Of a DNA stretch of 64,000 nt, positions 26,173 to 35,134 are shown piece after piece. How positions within the stretch are numbered: position 1 is the first letter of the stretch; the number at the start of each line of letters is the position of its first letter. The translations under genes were made by a program, and so were the position numbers. The notes below the pieces were generated by a model that was not told the DNA's origin, searched no databases, and saw nothing but the letters and a program-made list of their open reading frames with translations. The DNA comes from Limihaloglobus sulfuriphilus. GTDB lineage: Bacteria > Planctomycetota > Phycisphaerae > Sedimentisphaerales > Sedimentisphaeraceae. The stretch spans positions 2,728,001 to 2,792,000 of the forward strand of contig NZ_CP019646.1 of the NCBI RefSeq assembly GCF_001999965.1. The letters run 5' to 3'.

Positions 26173-27852
26173 TTAAAGATTTTTCAGCCAATATTCACTG
26201 AATATCAGCAAATCTTCGATATTAACCGTATTATTCCCTGTTATGTCGCCTGCAAGATTGGATATATTTCCGCCCCAATTGCCGGCGAGACCCTCATAGT
26301 CGCAGAGGTTGACAAACCCGTCTCTGTCCAGATCAACCACTCCGGCTACGGACTGGGTCAGATAATACGGCTCAGCTAGCCGCCGGCGGTACAGGCTCAT
26401 ATACGGCTCTGTCACGAGGGAATTTGTTTCGGAGTCATGGATGTAAAACCACACCAAAGCCTTTATCATTGGATAGTTATACGGTAAATCAAACCACTGG
26501 TTAATCCATTCTATCCCGTCAATGCCGCTGTCAAGACGGTAAGCGCCTTCACTGATTATGATGGGTTTATAGCCGTAAGTTCCATAAAAATCGAACGAGC
26601 CGGGGCCGGCAGTACCGGTCAGAATATCCTCCGGATAGGGGCTTTCGCCCTGCGGATAGATGCTTATGCCCAGCCAGTCAACGTACTGGTCGCCGGGATA
26701 ATAATTGTCGGGCATATGGAGTGAGCTGTAAGTATAGCCGTTTGGCGACCATACAAAAATATGGTGCGGCTCCGTCCCGACCTGCTCGGCGATGTTGAAC
26801 ATACGCCGCCATGCGCGTCTGAAATTCAGATGATCTCCGCCCCAGGCGGCAGCGTTGGGAGGGAATGTCCAGCCGCCGTTCATTTCACTCATAGGACGCA
26901 GCCACACAGGATCGGTATTGCCGTTTCTGTTGGCATAATCTATAGACTCGGTAAAGAATGTTTCAAAGTATTGGTCATAATAACCGCCGGCTATATCTTC
27001 CGCTGTGATATTGGCTTGTGGTTCCCAGCCAACCTCCAGCAGCCTGGCGCCGCTGTAATCAAGATTGTAAGTGAGCCCGTACTGGCTCTTCCAGAGAGAG
27101 CCGAGATAATCCTTAAAATTTGATGCGCCCATGCTGGCATACCACAGAGTAATTGAGCTTTGTTTCTGTATCTGGTTCTCAAACGTTCCCAGGCTCATCC
27201 AGTAATTTGTGTTGCTGGCGTAAGCTCCGTGGTAACAGCCCCAATCGGGAACATGTTTCCAGCTGTTTGCGATATTGCCCCAGGCCTCTATTTCGCTGAT
27301 GAACATGTGGGCGGATTCCGGGCTGATAAGCTCATACTTAATGTATCGGGCGTTAACTGTGCCGGCCTGCTGCTCCACCCACTGGGCCTGATAAGAATAG
27401 CTTTCTTCCAGATTTGTTACAGCGGAACCGTAAGCCTGCCACTGCTCTGACGTATCACTGCGGGTATAAAACTGCACCGAATCGGCAAATTCTATCCCGT
27501 ACTGCTGCCGCGAACTCAGCCTTATACGAAGTTTATCAACCTCGTAAACCTTGCCTAAATCAAGAATTATATCTAACGAATAGACTCCCTCATCATACCA
27601 GCCAACCCACTGATCAAGCGGCCAGGCTATTCCTGTATCTTCATCAGTAAGTTTGGCGCCGCTGCACCAGTCGTTTGCCCAGCGGTCAGGATACGAGCTG
27701 TGAGGGGCCCTGCTGACGTTATAAAACTTGCCAACGCTAAGATTGCCGTAAGTAACCGCCCTTCCGTGTGCGGCAGAAACACTGAACACAATTAAACCCA
27801 AAAACAAGGCACGCGGCTGTAAAAACTTTTTAAAACATGTACTTAAAAACAT
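26173..27852 (-). CDS. Secreted GH26-type glycoside hydrolase (beta-mannanase-like) with discoidin and two dockerin-like modules
   Basis: 559 residues from ATG 27852 (AGAGG 8 bases upstream). A frame extension to 27939 would run through the operator and is rejected. Signal peptide about 1-30; discoidin-like module about 32-192; GH26-like (beta/alpha)8 domain about 200-490. The acid/base Glu is E323 in WLRPMSEMNGGW (the family HEMNG signature with Ser for His) and the nucleophile is E435 in IIISEGAY. Dockerin-like repeats DLDRDGFVNLCDYEGLAGNW and DITGNNTVNIEDLLIF...YWL form the C-terminus. Most GH26 enzymes cut beta-1,4-mannan. It is controlled, by prediction, by LacI regulator 2. Confidence 0.88.
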   Translation of the reverse strand: MFLSTCFKKFLQPRALFLGLIVFSVSAAHGRAVTYGNLSVGKFYNVSRAPHSSYPDRWANDWCSGAKLTDEDTGIAWPLDQWVGWYDEGVYSLDIILDLGKVYEVDKLRIRLSSRQQYGIEFADSVQFYTRSDTSEQWQAYGSAVTNLEESYSYQAQWVEQQAGTVNARYIKYELISPESAHMFISEIEAWGNIANSWKHVPDWGCYHGAYASNTNYWMSLGTFENQIQKQSSITLWYASMGASNFKDYLGSLWKSQYGLTYNLDYSGARLLEVGWEPQANITAEDIAGGYYDQYFETFFTESIDYANRNGNTDPVWLRPMSEMNGGWTFPPNAAAWGGDHLNFRRAWRRMFNIAEQVGTEPHHIFVWSPNGYTYSSLHMPDNYYPGDQYVDWLGISIYPQGESPYPEDILTGTAGPGSFDFYGTYGYKPIIISEGAYRLDSGIDGIEWINQWFDLPYNYPMIKALVWFYIHDSETNSLVTEPYMSLYRRRLAEPYYLTQSVAGVVDLDRDGFVNLCDYEGLAGNWGGNISNLAGDITGNNTVNIEDLLIFSEYWLKNL

Positions 27853-27905
27853 TTTAAAAACCTCTGATTTAATTTTATAAAATCTTCTTGAACCCAACAG
27901 TACGA

Positions 27906-27933
27906 TAAATACAATAACGTACCGATACGTCAA
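27906..27933 (-). promoter_or_regulatory. Predicted GH26 gene promoter overlapped by an operator
   Basis: On the minus strand, TTGACG (27933-27928), a 16-base spacer and TATTTA (27911-27906). The operator-like ACGTACCGATACGT at 27917-27930 covers the spacer and part of the -35 box. Confidence 0.5.
27917..27930. promoter_or_regulatory. Operator ACGTACCGATACGT upstream of the GH26 gene
   Basis: Thirteen of 14 bases match the LacI-2 operators at 26023 and 26080. It lies 65 bp upstream of the GH26 start and in the shared divergent region with the FAD-oxidoreductase/symporter genes, so it may affect both directions. Confidence 0.7.
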
Positions 27934-27975
27934 ATACAAGAAAATTATGGTTTCTTTAGAATTTCAAGGATATAC

Positions 27976-28004
27976 TGTTTATTTAAAACAGCTTATGCTA
28001 TAAT
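27976..28004 (+). promoter_or_regulatory. Possible promoter for the oxidoreductase-symporter pair
   Basis: TATAAT at 27999-28004 with a poor -35 (TGTTTA, 17-base spacer). Predicted start near 28011, 37 bases before the ATG at 28048. Confidence 0.4.
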
Positions 28005-28047
28005 TCCTGCTTGTGCAAATTACAGACTGGTATCTGCTCCTAAATCT

Positions 28048-29364
28048 ATGAAAAACATACACTATAACAAAAATATACCTCTTCGCGACAAGGTTGATAT
28101 CTTCATCGCCGGCGGCGGTTCGGCGGGCATATCTGCCGGCGTTACTGCCGCACGAGAGGGGCTGAAGGTTTATCTGGCAGAATCTCATACATGCTTTGGA
28201 GGTATGGCAACTGCCGGGTATGTGCCGCTTTTCATGCAGTTTGGCGATGGTGTCAATTTTCTCGCCGACGGATTCGGCAGAGAAGTATATGATGCTGTAA
28301 AACAGGCCGGTGGAATACTTTACAAAGACAAATACCTGTCAATTCCGGCGGAAAAACTCAAACGCATATACGATACGATGGCGGTTGATTCCGGTCTTGA
28401 TTTCACTTTCCAGACAGCGGTTGTAGATTCTGTTGTAGAGGATAAAAGCGTAAAATATGCCGTTTGCCACTCAAAAAACGGTACTTTCGCTGTCGAAGCG
28501 GATGTGTTCATAGACTGCACCGGCGACGGTGAGCTGTCTCTGCATTGCGGCGCGGAATACTCGTTTGGCGACGAAAACGGCAATACCATGCCCGGCACTC
28601 TTTGCAGCCTCTGGGCAAACATAGACTGGAACAGGGCAGAGCCCCCTGATAAGCTCAATATTGCTGAGCTGCTCGAAAAGGCGTTCAGGGACAAAATATT
28701 CACTGTGGAAGACCGCCATCACTCCGGCATGGCCCAAACCGGCAAAAACCTGGGCTCTGCCAACATTGGACATGTATTTGACCTTAACGCGGCAGATGCC
28801 GATTCTTTAACACGGGGTTTTATAACCGGCAGAAAGTACCTTAAAGAATACGAAGTCTTTTATAATAAGTATGTTAAGGGCTATGAAAACGCCGAGCTTG
28901 CCGCCTCCGGCTCGCTGATGGGCGTGCGTGAATCCAGAAGAATACGCGGCGAATACGTACTCAATATCCATGACTACATCAGCAGGCGAAGTTTTGACGA
29001 CCAGATAGGCTGCTACTGCTACGAGATAGACATCCACCCGGGCAGCGCCGCGAAAGAAGAATTCGAAAAATTCCAAAACCGGTTTCACACAAGCAGATAT
29101 CAGCCGGGTGAACACTATGGAATACCCTACAGAAGCCTCAGGGCAAAAGGACTGGAGAACCTGCTGGTCGCGGGCAGATGTATTTCAACCGATCAGAAGA
29201 TGCAGAGCTCAATCAGGACCATGCCCGGCTGCTTTATAACTGGCCAGGCTGCCGGCGCGGCTGCCGCGATTGCCGCAAAACAAAATTGCCGGCTTTCGCA
29301 GATCAATATAAACGATTTACAGAATAAACTTACAGATATCGGCGCTTTTATAGCGAAGAAATAA
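28048..29364 (+). CDS. FAD-dependent oxidoreductase (FAD_oxidored family)
   Basis: 438 residues, no signal peptide. The dinucleotide-binding motif FIAGGGSAGISAGVTAAREG lies near residues 18-37, followed by the acidic end of the second strand (VYLAE) and the family block CFGGMATAGYVPLF. The C-terminal GRCISTDQKMQSSIRTMPGC and FITGQAAGAAAAIA complete the FAD-binding fold. Proteins of this group are frequent in planctomycete and Bacteroidetes sugar loci, where the substrate is generally unknown. It lies 25 bp before a sodium:solute symporter with which it likely forms an operon, divergent from the GH26 mannanase. Confidence 0.88.
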   Translation: MKNIHYNKNIPLRDKVDIFIAGGGSAGISAGVTAAREGLKVYLAESHTCFGGMATAGYVPLFMQFGDGVNFLADGFGREVYDAVKQAGGILYKDKYLSIPAEKLKRIYDTMAVDSGLDFTFQTAVVDSVVEDKSVKYAVCHSKNGTFAVEADVFIDCTGDGELSLHCGAEYSFGDENGNTMPGTLCSLWANIDWNRAEPPDKLNIAELLEKAFRDKIFTVEDRHHSGMAQTGKNLGSANIGHVFDLNAADADSLTRGFITGRKYLKEYEVFYNKYVKGYENAELAASGSLMGVRESRRIRGEYVLNIHDYISRRSFDDQIGCYCYEIDIHPGSAAKEEFEKFQNRFHTSRYQPGEHYGIPYRSLRAKGLENLLVAGRCISTDQKMQSSIRTMPGCFITGQAAGAAAAIAAKQNCRLSQININDLQNKLTDIGAFIAKK

Positions 29365-29389
29365 AAACATAACTTAAAGGGAACAGAAT

Positions 29390-31345
29390 ATGAACCTCCA
29401 TTTTATTGACTGGGCGATTATAGCCGGACTGCTGACCATAATAATTTCAATGGCATTCTATACCAAGAAATTCAACAGGTCTGTTGCCGACTTCCTCGCC
29501 GCCAACAGAACCGCCGGCCGCTATATGCTCTGTATAGCCGACGGTATGTCAGCTCTTGGTGCCATAACAATAGTTATGCTGTTCGAAATATTCTACCAGG
29601 CCGGTTTTCCGGGAATATGGTGGGACATGTTCCGGCTTACTATAATACCGGCGGTGCTTAGCCTCTCGGGCTGGGTGATTTACCGGTTCCGCCAGACAAG
29701 AGCTCTGACTCTTGCTCAGTTTTTTGAGATGCGATACAGCAGGCGGTTCAGGATATTCTGCGGAATTATTATCTGGTTCTCGGGAATTTTAAATTTTGGG
29801 ATATTTCCCGCTGTCGGCGCACGGTTTTTCATGAATTACATGGGAATCGAGGAAACAACCGGCATCTATGTTGCTTTCATGCTTGCTCTTATATCAATCT
29901 CTCTTTTCTTCACCTTCGTTGGCGGCCAGATTACGGTTATGGTAACCGACTTTATACAGGGGGCCTTCTGCAACATAATGTTCCTTATAATAATCATAAC
30001 TGCGATGTTTATGTTTAAATGGGATGATATTACAGCCACTCTCAGCAAGGCACCGGAAAACGCTTCGATGATAAACCCTTTCGATGTCGCCAAGAGTGAA
30101 ACATTCAATCTGACATTCTACATGATACTGGCATTTACCGCGGCGTACGGTTTTCTCTCCTGGCAGGGCGCACAGGGCTATAACTCCGCCGCACTCAACG
30201 CCCATGAGGCAAGAATGGGCAAGAGCCTGAGCGTCTGGAGGCTGATCACGCAAAACCTCTTTGTCCTGATGCTTCCAATTTGCGCATATACATTCATGAA
30301 CAACCCCGCGTTCGCCCAGCAGGCACAGCCTGCCCATGAAATTCTAAGCTCCATAGAAAACCAGACAATCAGACAGCAGGTGACGGCGACTGTGGCGCTG
30401 AGGCATATACTGCCGATCGGCATACAGGGCGGGCTGATGGCGGTAATGCTCGCGGCGTTTATCAGTACCCACGACACATACCTGCATTCATGGGGCAGTA
30501 TCTTTGTCCAGGATGTTATACTTCCGTTCCGCAACAGACCGCTCACAAAAGAACAGCATATGCGATACCTCAAGCTCTCAATCCTTGGTGTGGCCGTGTT
30601 TATTTTCTTTTTCAGCCTGTTCTTCCGCCAGAGCGAAGCGATAATCATGTTTTTCCAGATTACCGGAGCGATATTTATCGGCGGTGCCGGCTCAGTCATC
30701 ATAGGCGGACTTTACTGGAAACGCGGCACAACGGCGGGTGCCTGGGCGGCGATGATAACCGGCGCGGTATTGTCGGTAGGGACTATGACGTTAAGACAAA
30801 TCCATGTCATATACCCATTTACAAATAAAGCTATTTCTTTCATAATATCCCAGCACAGCACAACAGTGGCCTTTTGGGTTGCGATATCTTCTATCTCGAT
30901 GTATATCATTTTTTCACTGATATGGCCCAAAACCGCAAACCTTGACAAATTGCTGCACAGGGGTATATATGCCGTCGAACAAGATAAGACACGGGCTGCG
31001 GCTAAACCGGTAAACAGGCTTAAAAGGCTAATAGGATTAAATGAAGATTTTAACCGCAAAGACCAGATAATTTATCTCGCGATGGTTTCCTGGACATTTA
31101 TGCTGATTGCAATGTTTGCCGGTCTTATAACCATCAACTTTTTTGTTAAACTCACAGACAGTTTCTGGATAACGTTCTGGAGATGGTTCATATATGTATC
31201 CATAGGGCTCAGCGCGGTAACAACAACCTGGTTTACGATCGGCGGCCTGATAGACATGAAGAAAATGTTCGCCCGTCTCAGAGCCAGAATCGAAGACGAC
31301 AGCGATGACGGAACGGTAACAGAAGATTATATGCTCAAAGAATAA
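29390..31345 (+). CDS. Sodium:solute symporter (SSS family)
   Basis: 651 residues with about 14 membrane segments and a C-terminal cytoplasmic tail. Family features include the N-terminal SVADFLAANRTAGRYMLCIAD stretch, the LTLAQFFEMRYSRRFRIF region and GGLMAVMLAAFISTHDTYLHSW in a later helix. GGGAAC sits ahead of the ATG. SSS carriers import sugars, amino acids, organic acids or inositol with sodium; context argues for a sugar or uronate released by the nearby glycanases. Likely co-transcribed with the FAD oxidoreductase. The terminal extension RARIEDDSDDGTVTEDYM is acidic. Confidence 0.9.
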   Translation: MNLHFIDWAIIAGLLTIIISMAFYTKKFNRSVADFLAANRTAGRYMLCIADGMSALGAITIVMLFEIFYQAGFPGIWWDMFRLTIIPAVLSLSGWVIYRFRQTRALTLAQFFEMRYSRRFRIFCGIIIWFSGILNFGIFPAVGARFFMNYMGIEETTGIYVAFMLALISISLFFTFVGGQITVMVTDFIQGAFCNIMFLIIIITAMFMFKWDDITATLSKAPENASMINPFDVAKSETFNLTFYMILAFTAAYGFLSWQGAQGYNSAALNAHEARMGKSLSVWRLITQNLFVLMLPICAYTFMNNPAFAQQAQPAHEILSSIENQTIRQQVTATVALRHILPIGIQGGLMAVMLAAFISTHDTYLHSWGSIFVQDVILPFRNRPLTKEQHMRYLKLSILGVAVFIFFFSLFFRQSEAIIMFFQITGAIFIGGAGSVIIGGLYWKRGTTAGAWAAMITGAVLSVGTMTLRQIHVIYPFTNKAISFIISQHSTTVAFWVAISSISMYIIFSLIWPKTANLDKLLHRGIYAVEQDKTRAAAKPVNRLKRLIGLNEDFNRKDQIIYLAMVSWTFMLIAMFAGLITINFFVKLTDSFWITFWRWFIYVSIGLSAVTTTWFTIGGLIDMKKMFARLRARIEDDSDDGTVTEDYMLKE

Positions 31346-31393
31346 CCGAACCTCATGTAACGGCAGAACAAGCGGTTGGCCCGTAACTCATTC

Positions 31394-32929
31394 TCAGTAA
31401 TCGTTCGGCTTGACAACCAATAGCGATACGGTTGTACCCTTATCGGGTGCAGATATGATTTCGAGTTTGGCGCGAATCAGAACGGCTCTTTCTTTCATAC
31501 TTGCCAAGCCGATGCCGTGATGGCCTTTGCCGCTAAGTTTTTCAGGCATAAAGCCCTTGCCGTTGTCTATGATTTCAACCTTGAGAGTATTTGGCCTGTC
31601 ATCGAAGACAACCTCAATGCGCGTGCAGCCGGAATGCTTACAGGCATTCCGCAGGGATTCCTGAATAATCCGGTAAACAAAAAGAGACTCTCTCGGGGGC
31701 AGCTTTTCAGGGGGACTCTCCGCACGGCAGATTATCTCAACACTTTCACTGTGAAGTGACTGGATTCTGCACTCTGAACGGACAGCCTCCAGAATACCTA
31801 ATTCATCAAGTATCGATGGGTGCAGCTGGCGGGACATATCGTGAATAAAAGTTGACAGATCAGCAAGCTCGCCGTTGACCTTGGCCAGATCCTGGCCAAT
31901 AACAGATTCTTTAGCCTTTCGTGCCGCCATCTCGACCCTGCCGATTTCTATCGCCAGATATGCTATACGCTGGGTAAGGTCATCATGCAGCTCCAGGGCA
32001 AGCCGTTTGTGTTCCTCTTCCTGAAAACTCAGCAGCTTTATAGCCAGCGCCTGCAAATCATCCTTGCCCTTCTTGAGCTCTATAGTCCTTTTTTCGACTA
32101 TCTCCTCGAGATGGCCGATAGCCTCCCGCTGCTGCTGCTGGGCTTTCTTAAGGTTTTCGAAAACACGCGTATATGGCATCATAAGCCCGGCCTGAACTAT
32201 CGCCCTGAAAACCAGATAAAAAGATCCTGCACGAACTATATGAGCAGCGAAATATGTTCTTGCATACACATTAGGGAATGAAAAAAAGATTATCTCAAAA
32301 AACACTTTGAGAATTACAGCGGTTATCAAAAGCAGGACAAACTCGCCTCCTAACTGCTTTCGACGGCTGAAAATCACAATAGCCGATGCAAAAAAGATAG
32401 CGGAAATCAAATATTCGCTATTCGTCTTGAAAGCGGTGAAACCCTCGCCGCCGGCATAGCAAACCGGAAAAAATTCCCAGTAAGCAATACTCATCATTAA
32501 AAAAGAGGTAGCCAGACCATAGACAAGCAGCATTGTTTGCTCGCTTATTTTTTTACTTGCGAACCTGGGCAGCACCAACAGCGATAGACTCTCAATATAC
32601 CTTGCCGCTATCCAGAATTGTGCAGACTGATTAGAACCATCCTCATACAGAATACTTATTCCCTTATATGCTATAAAGTGAAACATGTCAAAAAAACCTA
32701 TTGCCAGATAAGCAATCCCTATAAAAATCAGGAAACGGTTATTTGTGAAGGAACGGGAATTCCAGGCAAGGATAAAAATGCAGAACGAAACGATAACAAC
32801 AAACAGTTCTATAATCATGTGAAAGAATGCATGATTATTCAGGCTCAAGAACCGCAGGGTCAGGATAATCGCAGTCCAAAAGATGATAAGCATAATTTGT
32901 GATTTAATATTTTTGAAAAGCCAGAGCAA
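31394..32929 (-). CDS. Orphan membrane histidine kinase, MASE3 sensor plus HisKA_3/HATPase
   Basis: 511 residues. The N-terminal MASE3-like membrane sensor (about 1-250, several helices, with FFDMFHFIAYKGIS and SAQFWIAARYIESLSLL) is followed by a coiled-coil linker (about 255-305). The HisKA_3 dimerisation helix has the phospho-acceptor in ALELHDDLTQRIAYLAIEIG. The ATPase domain shows the N box QESLRNACKHSG, DNGKGFMPEKL and GIGLASMKERA. It should autophosphorylate and pass phosphate to a NarL/FixJ-type response regulator, but none is encoded next to it. It ends convergent with the symporter gene. Confidence 0.9.
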   Translation of the reverse strand: MLWLFKNIKSQIMLIIFWTAIILTLRFLSLNNHAFFHMIIELFVVIVSFCIFILAWNSRSFTNNRFLIFIGIAYLAIGFFDMFHFIAYKGISILYEDGSNQSAQFWIAARYIESLSLLVLPRFASKKISEQTMLLVYGLATSFLMMSIAYWEFFPVCYAGGEGFTAFKTNSEYLISAIFFASAIVIFSRRKQLGGEFVLLLITAVILKVFFEIIFFSFPNVYARTYFAAHIVRAGSFYLVFRAIVQAGLMMPYTRVFENLKKAQQQQREAIGHLEEIVEKRTIELKKGKDDLQALAIKLLSFQEEEHKRLALELHDDLTQRIAYLAIEIGRVEMAARKAKESVIGQDLAKVNGELADLSTFIHDMSRQLHPSILDELGILEAVRSECRIQSLHSESVEIICRAESPPEKLPPRESLFVYRIIQESLRNACKHSGCTRIEVVFDDRPNTLKVEIIDNGKGFMPEKLSGKGHHGIGLASMKERAVLIRAKLEIISAPDKGTTVSLLVVKPNDY

Positions 32930-32943
32930 TTTTTTATTCCGTA

Positions 32944-34185
32944 TTATTTAGACACTTGGGTTTTGAGCCATTCTTCCGCTTGTTCTTTTGTGTTTATAAT
33001 CTCTTCAAGCTGGAGTTTTTTGAGCTCTTTTAGTATTCTGCCGACAGTCGGGCCCTTTGGGCAGCCGGCATGTATAACATCATCGCCAGTAAGCAGCGGC
33101 TCGGGAATTACGTTTTCACGGTCAAACCCTGAGCAGATGCTGCGATTTTTCTCAAAGCCGTTCATATCTCCGCCGGTTGCCCTGAGCCAGGCCTCGCTGA
33201 GCATAACCAGCATCTGATACTCACTGCACGCATAAAGCTCCTTGAGCCTGGAGAGCTCAATTTTTTCAGAAGCAAAATCCTTGAAGTTTTCAAGCATCCA
33301 CAAAGCGTGTGAATAACGCTTATTACTTAACTTTAACTTTTTAAGATACTTACATGTTTTTTCACGCTGCGCGGCGACAAAAACCGCAGCCAGTCCCAGC
33401 GGCATCCCCAGCCCCCCGCCAAGCTCTGAAAGTACAGAGATACCCGTCTCAATTTCAGGCTTATCCATACCCTGAAATATCTCACAGCCAAGGCCGGATT
33501 CAAAAAGCAGATCGATGCCCCGTGACGGGTTGCCGCTTACAAATATTGACTCAAGCTCCTGGCAGACACGTTCAATGCTTATATTATTTATCCTGTCTGA
33601 ATATCTCTTTATTGCCTGCCATGTCTGCGGCTCGATCTCAAAATCCAGCTGGGCGGCAAACCGAACCGCCCTGAGCATACGCAGATAATCTTCATCGAAC
33701 CTGTGCCGGGGATTTCCGATAGTTCTGATAATCCGGTTTTGCAGGTCTTTCCTGCCGCCGACATAATCTATAATCTCATCGGTGAGCGGATTCTCAAACA
33801 TGCCGTTAACAGTGAAATCCCGCCGCAGGGCATCCTCTCTGGCATCGGTAAATTTTACACTTTCGGGCCGCCTTCCGTCAATGTAACCCTGGTCAGTTCT
33901 GAAAGTTGCGGTTTCAACTGCCTGCCGGCCAGTCATAACAACCACGACACCGAATTTAGCCCCTACGGTAATCGTCCTGCCAAAGAGATCGCAGACGTCG
34001 CCCGGCAGGGCATCCGTAGCCACATCGTAATCTTTGGGCTCTATTCCCAGCAGTTTATCGCGTACACATCCTCCTGCGTACAGAGCAAGATAACCTTTTC
34101 TGTTCAAACGTCTTACAACAGAAAACGCGGCATCTTCAGGTGTTATCAGTTTTCTGGTTGTCTGGCTGTTGTTCTTCATCGGCAT
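32944..34185 (-). CDS. CCA tRNA nucleotidyltransferase / poly(A) polymerase family protein
   Basis: 413 residues. Nucleotidyltransferase head: LYAGGCVRDKLLGIEPKDYD with the DxD-type metal pair, then ETATFRTDQGYIDGRRPESV, RRDFTVNGMF and a YLRMLRAVRFAAQLDFEI neck. It could add CCA to tRNA 3' ends or act as a poly(A) polymerase; sequence alone does not separate them. The initiator tRNA in this window has no encoded CCA, so a CCA-adding enzyme is needed somewhere in the genome. The start at 34185 overlaps rsmD by 50 bases; a second ATG at 34179 is equally possible. Confidence 0.85.
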   Translation of the reverse strand: MPMKNNSQTTRKLITPEDAAFSVVRRLNRKGYLALYAGGCVRDKLLGIEPKDYDVATDALPGDVCDLFGRTITVGAKFGVVVVMTGRQAVETATFRTDQGYIDGRRPESVKFTDAREDALRRDFTVNGMFENPLTDEIIDYVGGRKDLQNRIIRTIGNPRHRFDEDYLRMLRAVRFAAQLDFEIEPQTWQAIKRYSDRINNISIERVCQELESIFVSGNPSRGIDLLFESGLGCEIFQGMDKPEIETGISVLSELGGGLGMPLGLAAVFVAAQREKTCKYLKKLKLSNKRYSHALWMLENFKDFASEKIELSRLKELYACSEYQMLVMLSEAWLRATGGDMNGFEKNRSICSGFDRENVIPEPLLTGDDVIHAGCPKGPTVGRILKELKKLQLEEIINTKEQAEEWLKTQVSK

Positions 34186-34777
34186 CTGATATTTCTGGTT
34201 TCGCGGGTTCCATAATCAAAAACGTTTCGGCCATTTTCGACCACTCCCGCCTGTCATATACACTCAGCAGGCCATACTCCGGCAAAAGTGTTACCCGCCT
34301 GTGAGTTCTGACAAGTACGCGTCCCCCTTCGGCGGTCTGTTCGTTGAGAAGCAGCAGAAGCCGGCCGAGTTTTGACTTGAGGCTAATATCATAACTCATT
34401 GGGAATGGGGGATCTACAAATACAAGGTCATATTTCCTCTCCCCAGCCGGCAGCGGGGCGCCCGCTTTGAAAGCGTTCGTGCAGAAGACTTTGGCCTGTT
34501 CACCGGCTCCGGTTTTCTCAATGTTTCGTTCCAGCCGGCTGCACACTTTCCTGTTGAGCTCAACAAAACTTACGGTTTCTGCCCCCCTGCTGAGGCATTC
34601 AAGCCCGAATGAGCCGGTGCCGCAAAATATATCCGCGACTTTGCACCCTTCGGGCAGACCGTACCTGAATATTATGCTGAACACAGCCTCTTTGACACGG
34701 TCTGTTACCGGCCGCGTACTTATATCCGGCGGGCTTAAAAGTTTCATCCCCCGGTATTTGCCCGATATTATTCTCAT
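34136..34777 (-). CDS. rsmD: 16S rRNA (guanine-N2)-methyltransferase RsmD
   Basis: 213 residues. Family start MRIISGKYRGMKLLSP, RPVTDRVKEAVFSII, SAM-binding VADIFCGTGSFGLECLSRGA and catalytic VFVDPPFPM. RsmD methylates N2 of the guanine equivalent to E. coli G966 during 30S assembly. A C-terminal tail of about 25 residues (DADEEQQPDNQKTDNT) is low-complexity and overlaps the next gene. The long structured non-coding stretch 34778-35468 lies upstream. Confidence 0.93.
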   Translation of the reverse strand: MRIISGKYRGMKLLSPPDISTRPVTDRVKEAVFSIIFRYGLPEGCKVADIFCGTGSFGLECLSRGAETVSFVELNRKVCSRLERNIEKTGAGEQAKVFCTNAFKAGAPLPAGERKYDLVFVDPPFPMSYDISLKSKLGRLLLLLNEQTAEGGRVLVRTHRRVTLLPEYGLLSVYDRREWSKMAETFLIMEPAKPEISDADEEQQPDNQKTDNT

Positions 34778-34841
34778 AGTCCTCTTATGAACTGCACTTT
34801 AAATTTCAGGTTTCACTTTATAATCAGGCATAAATCAACCA

Positions 34842-34976
34842 CATGAACGCAAACCAAAACCTTAAATACGGTTTTGTGACCAAAGCCAAACCTGAAATGT
34901 ATATTATCTTTTAAACTCAGCCTGTGATAAGACCTCCCGGGCGGCTTGCAAAAAACGCCGGGTTACCCTGTCTTAT
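34842..34976 (+). ncRNA. Possible structured RNA with blocks resembling the c-di-GMP-I (GEMM) riboswitch
   Basis: On the plus strand the order is GCAAACC (34849-34855), hairpin, CAAAGCC (34881-34887), then GCCGGGTTACC (34957-34967). These are recognisable conserved blocks of the c-di-GMP-I aptamer in the correct order. Against this, the loop is not GNRA, the lower stem is poor and the second arm is about 30 bases too long. The gene that would be controlled (rny) starts 490 bases later. Strand and function are uncertain. Confidence 0.2.
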
Positions 34977-35105
34977 TACCATACACATTGCCGGTTACAA
35001 TTATCCAACAGAACCATTATACCCGAAATTTAAAAAAATTTTAAAAATATGAGTATAAATTTTTAAAATTTTATAAAAAAACACCATGAGCCGGTGAGAT
35101 TTCTC

Positions 35106-35134
35106 TTGATTTGGTTAGATTTCCCAATTATACT
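35106..35134 (+). promoter_or_regulatory. Candidate rny promoter
   Basis: TTGATT, a 17-base spacer and TATACT. Predicted start near 35141 would give rny an unusually long leader of about 330 bases containing at least two hairpins. Confidence 0.5.

Noticed and set aside
27853-27939. N-terminal extension of the GH26 gene to 27939
   Set aside because: It would place the LacI-2 operator and promoter inside the coding sequence; ATG 27852 has a ribosome site and leads directly into a signal peptide.
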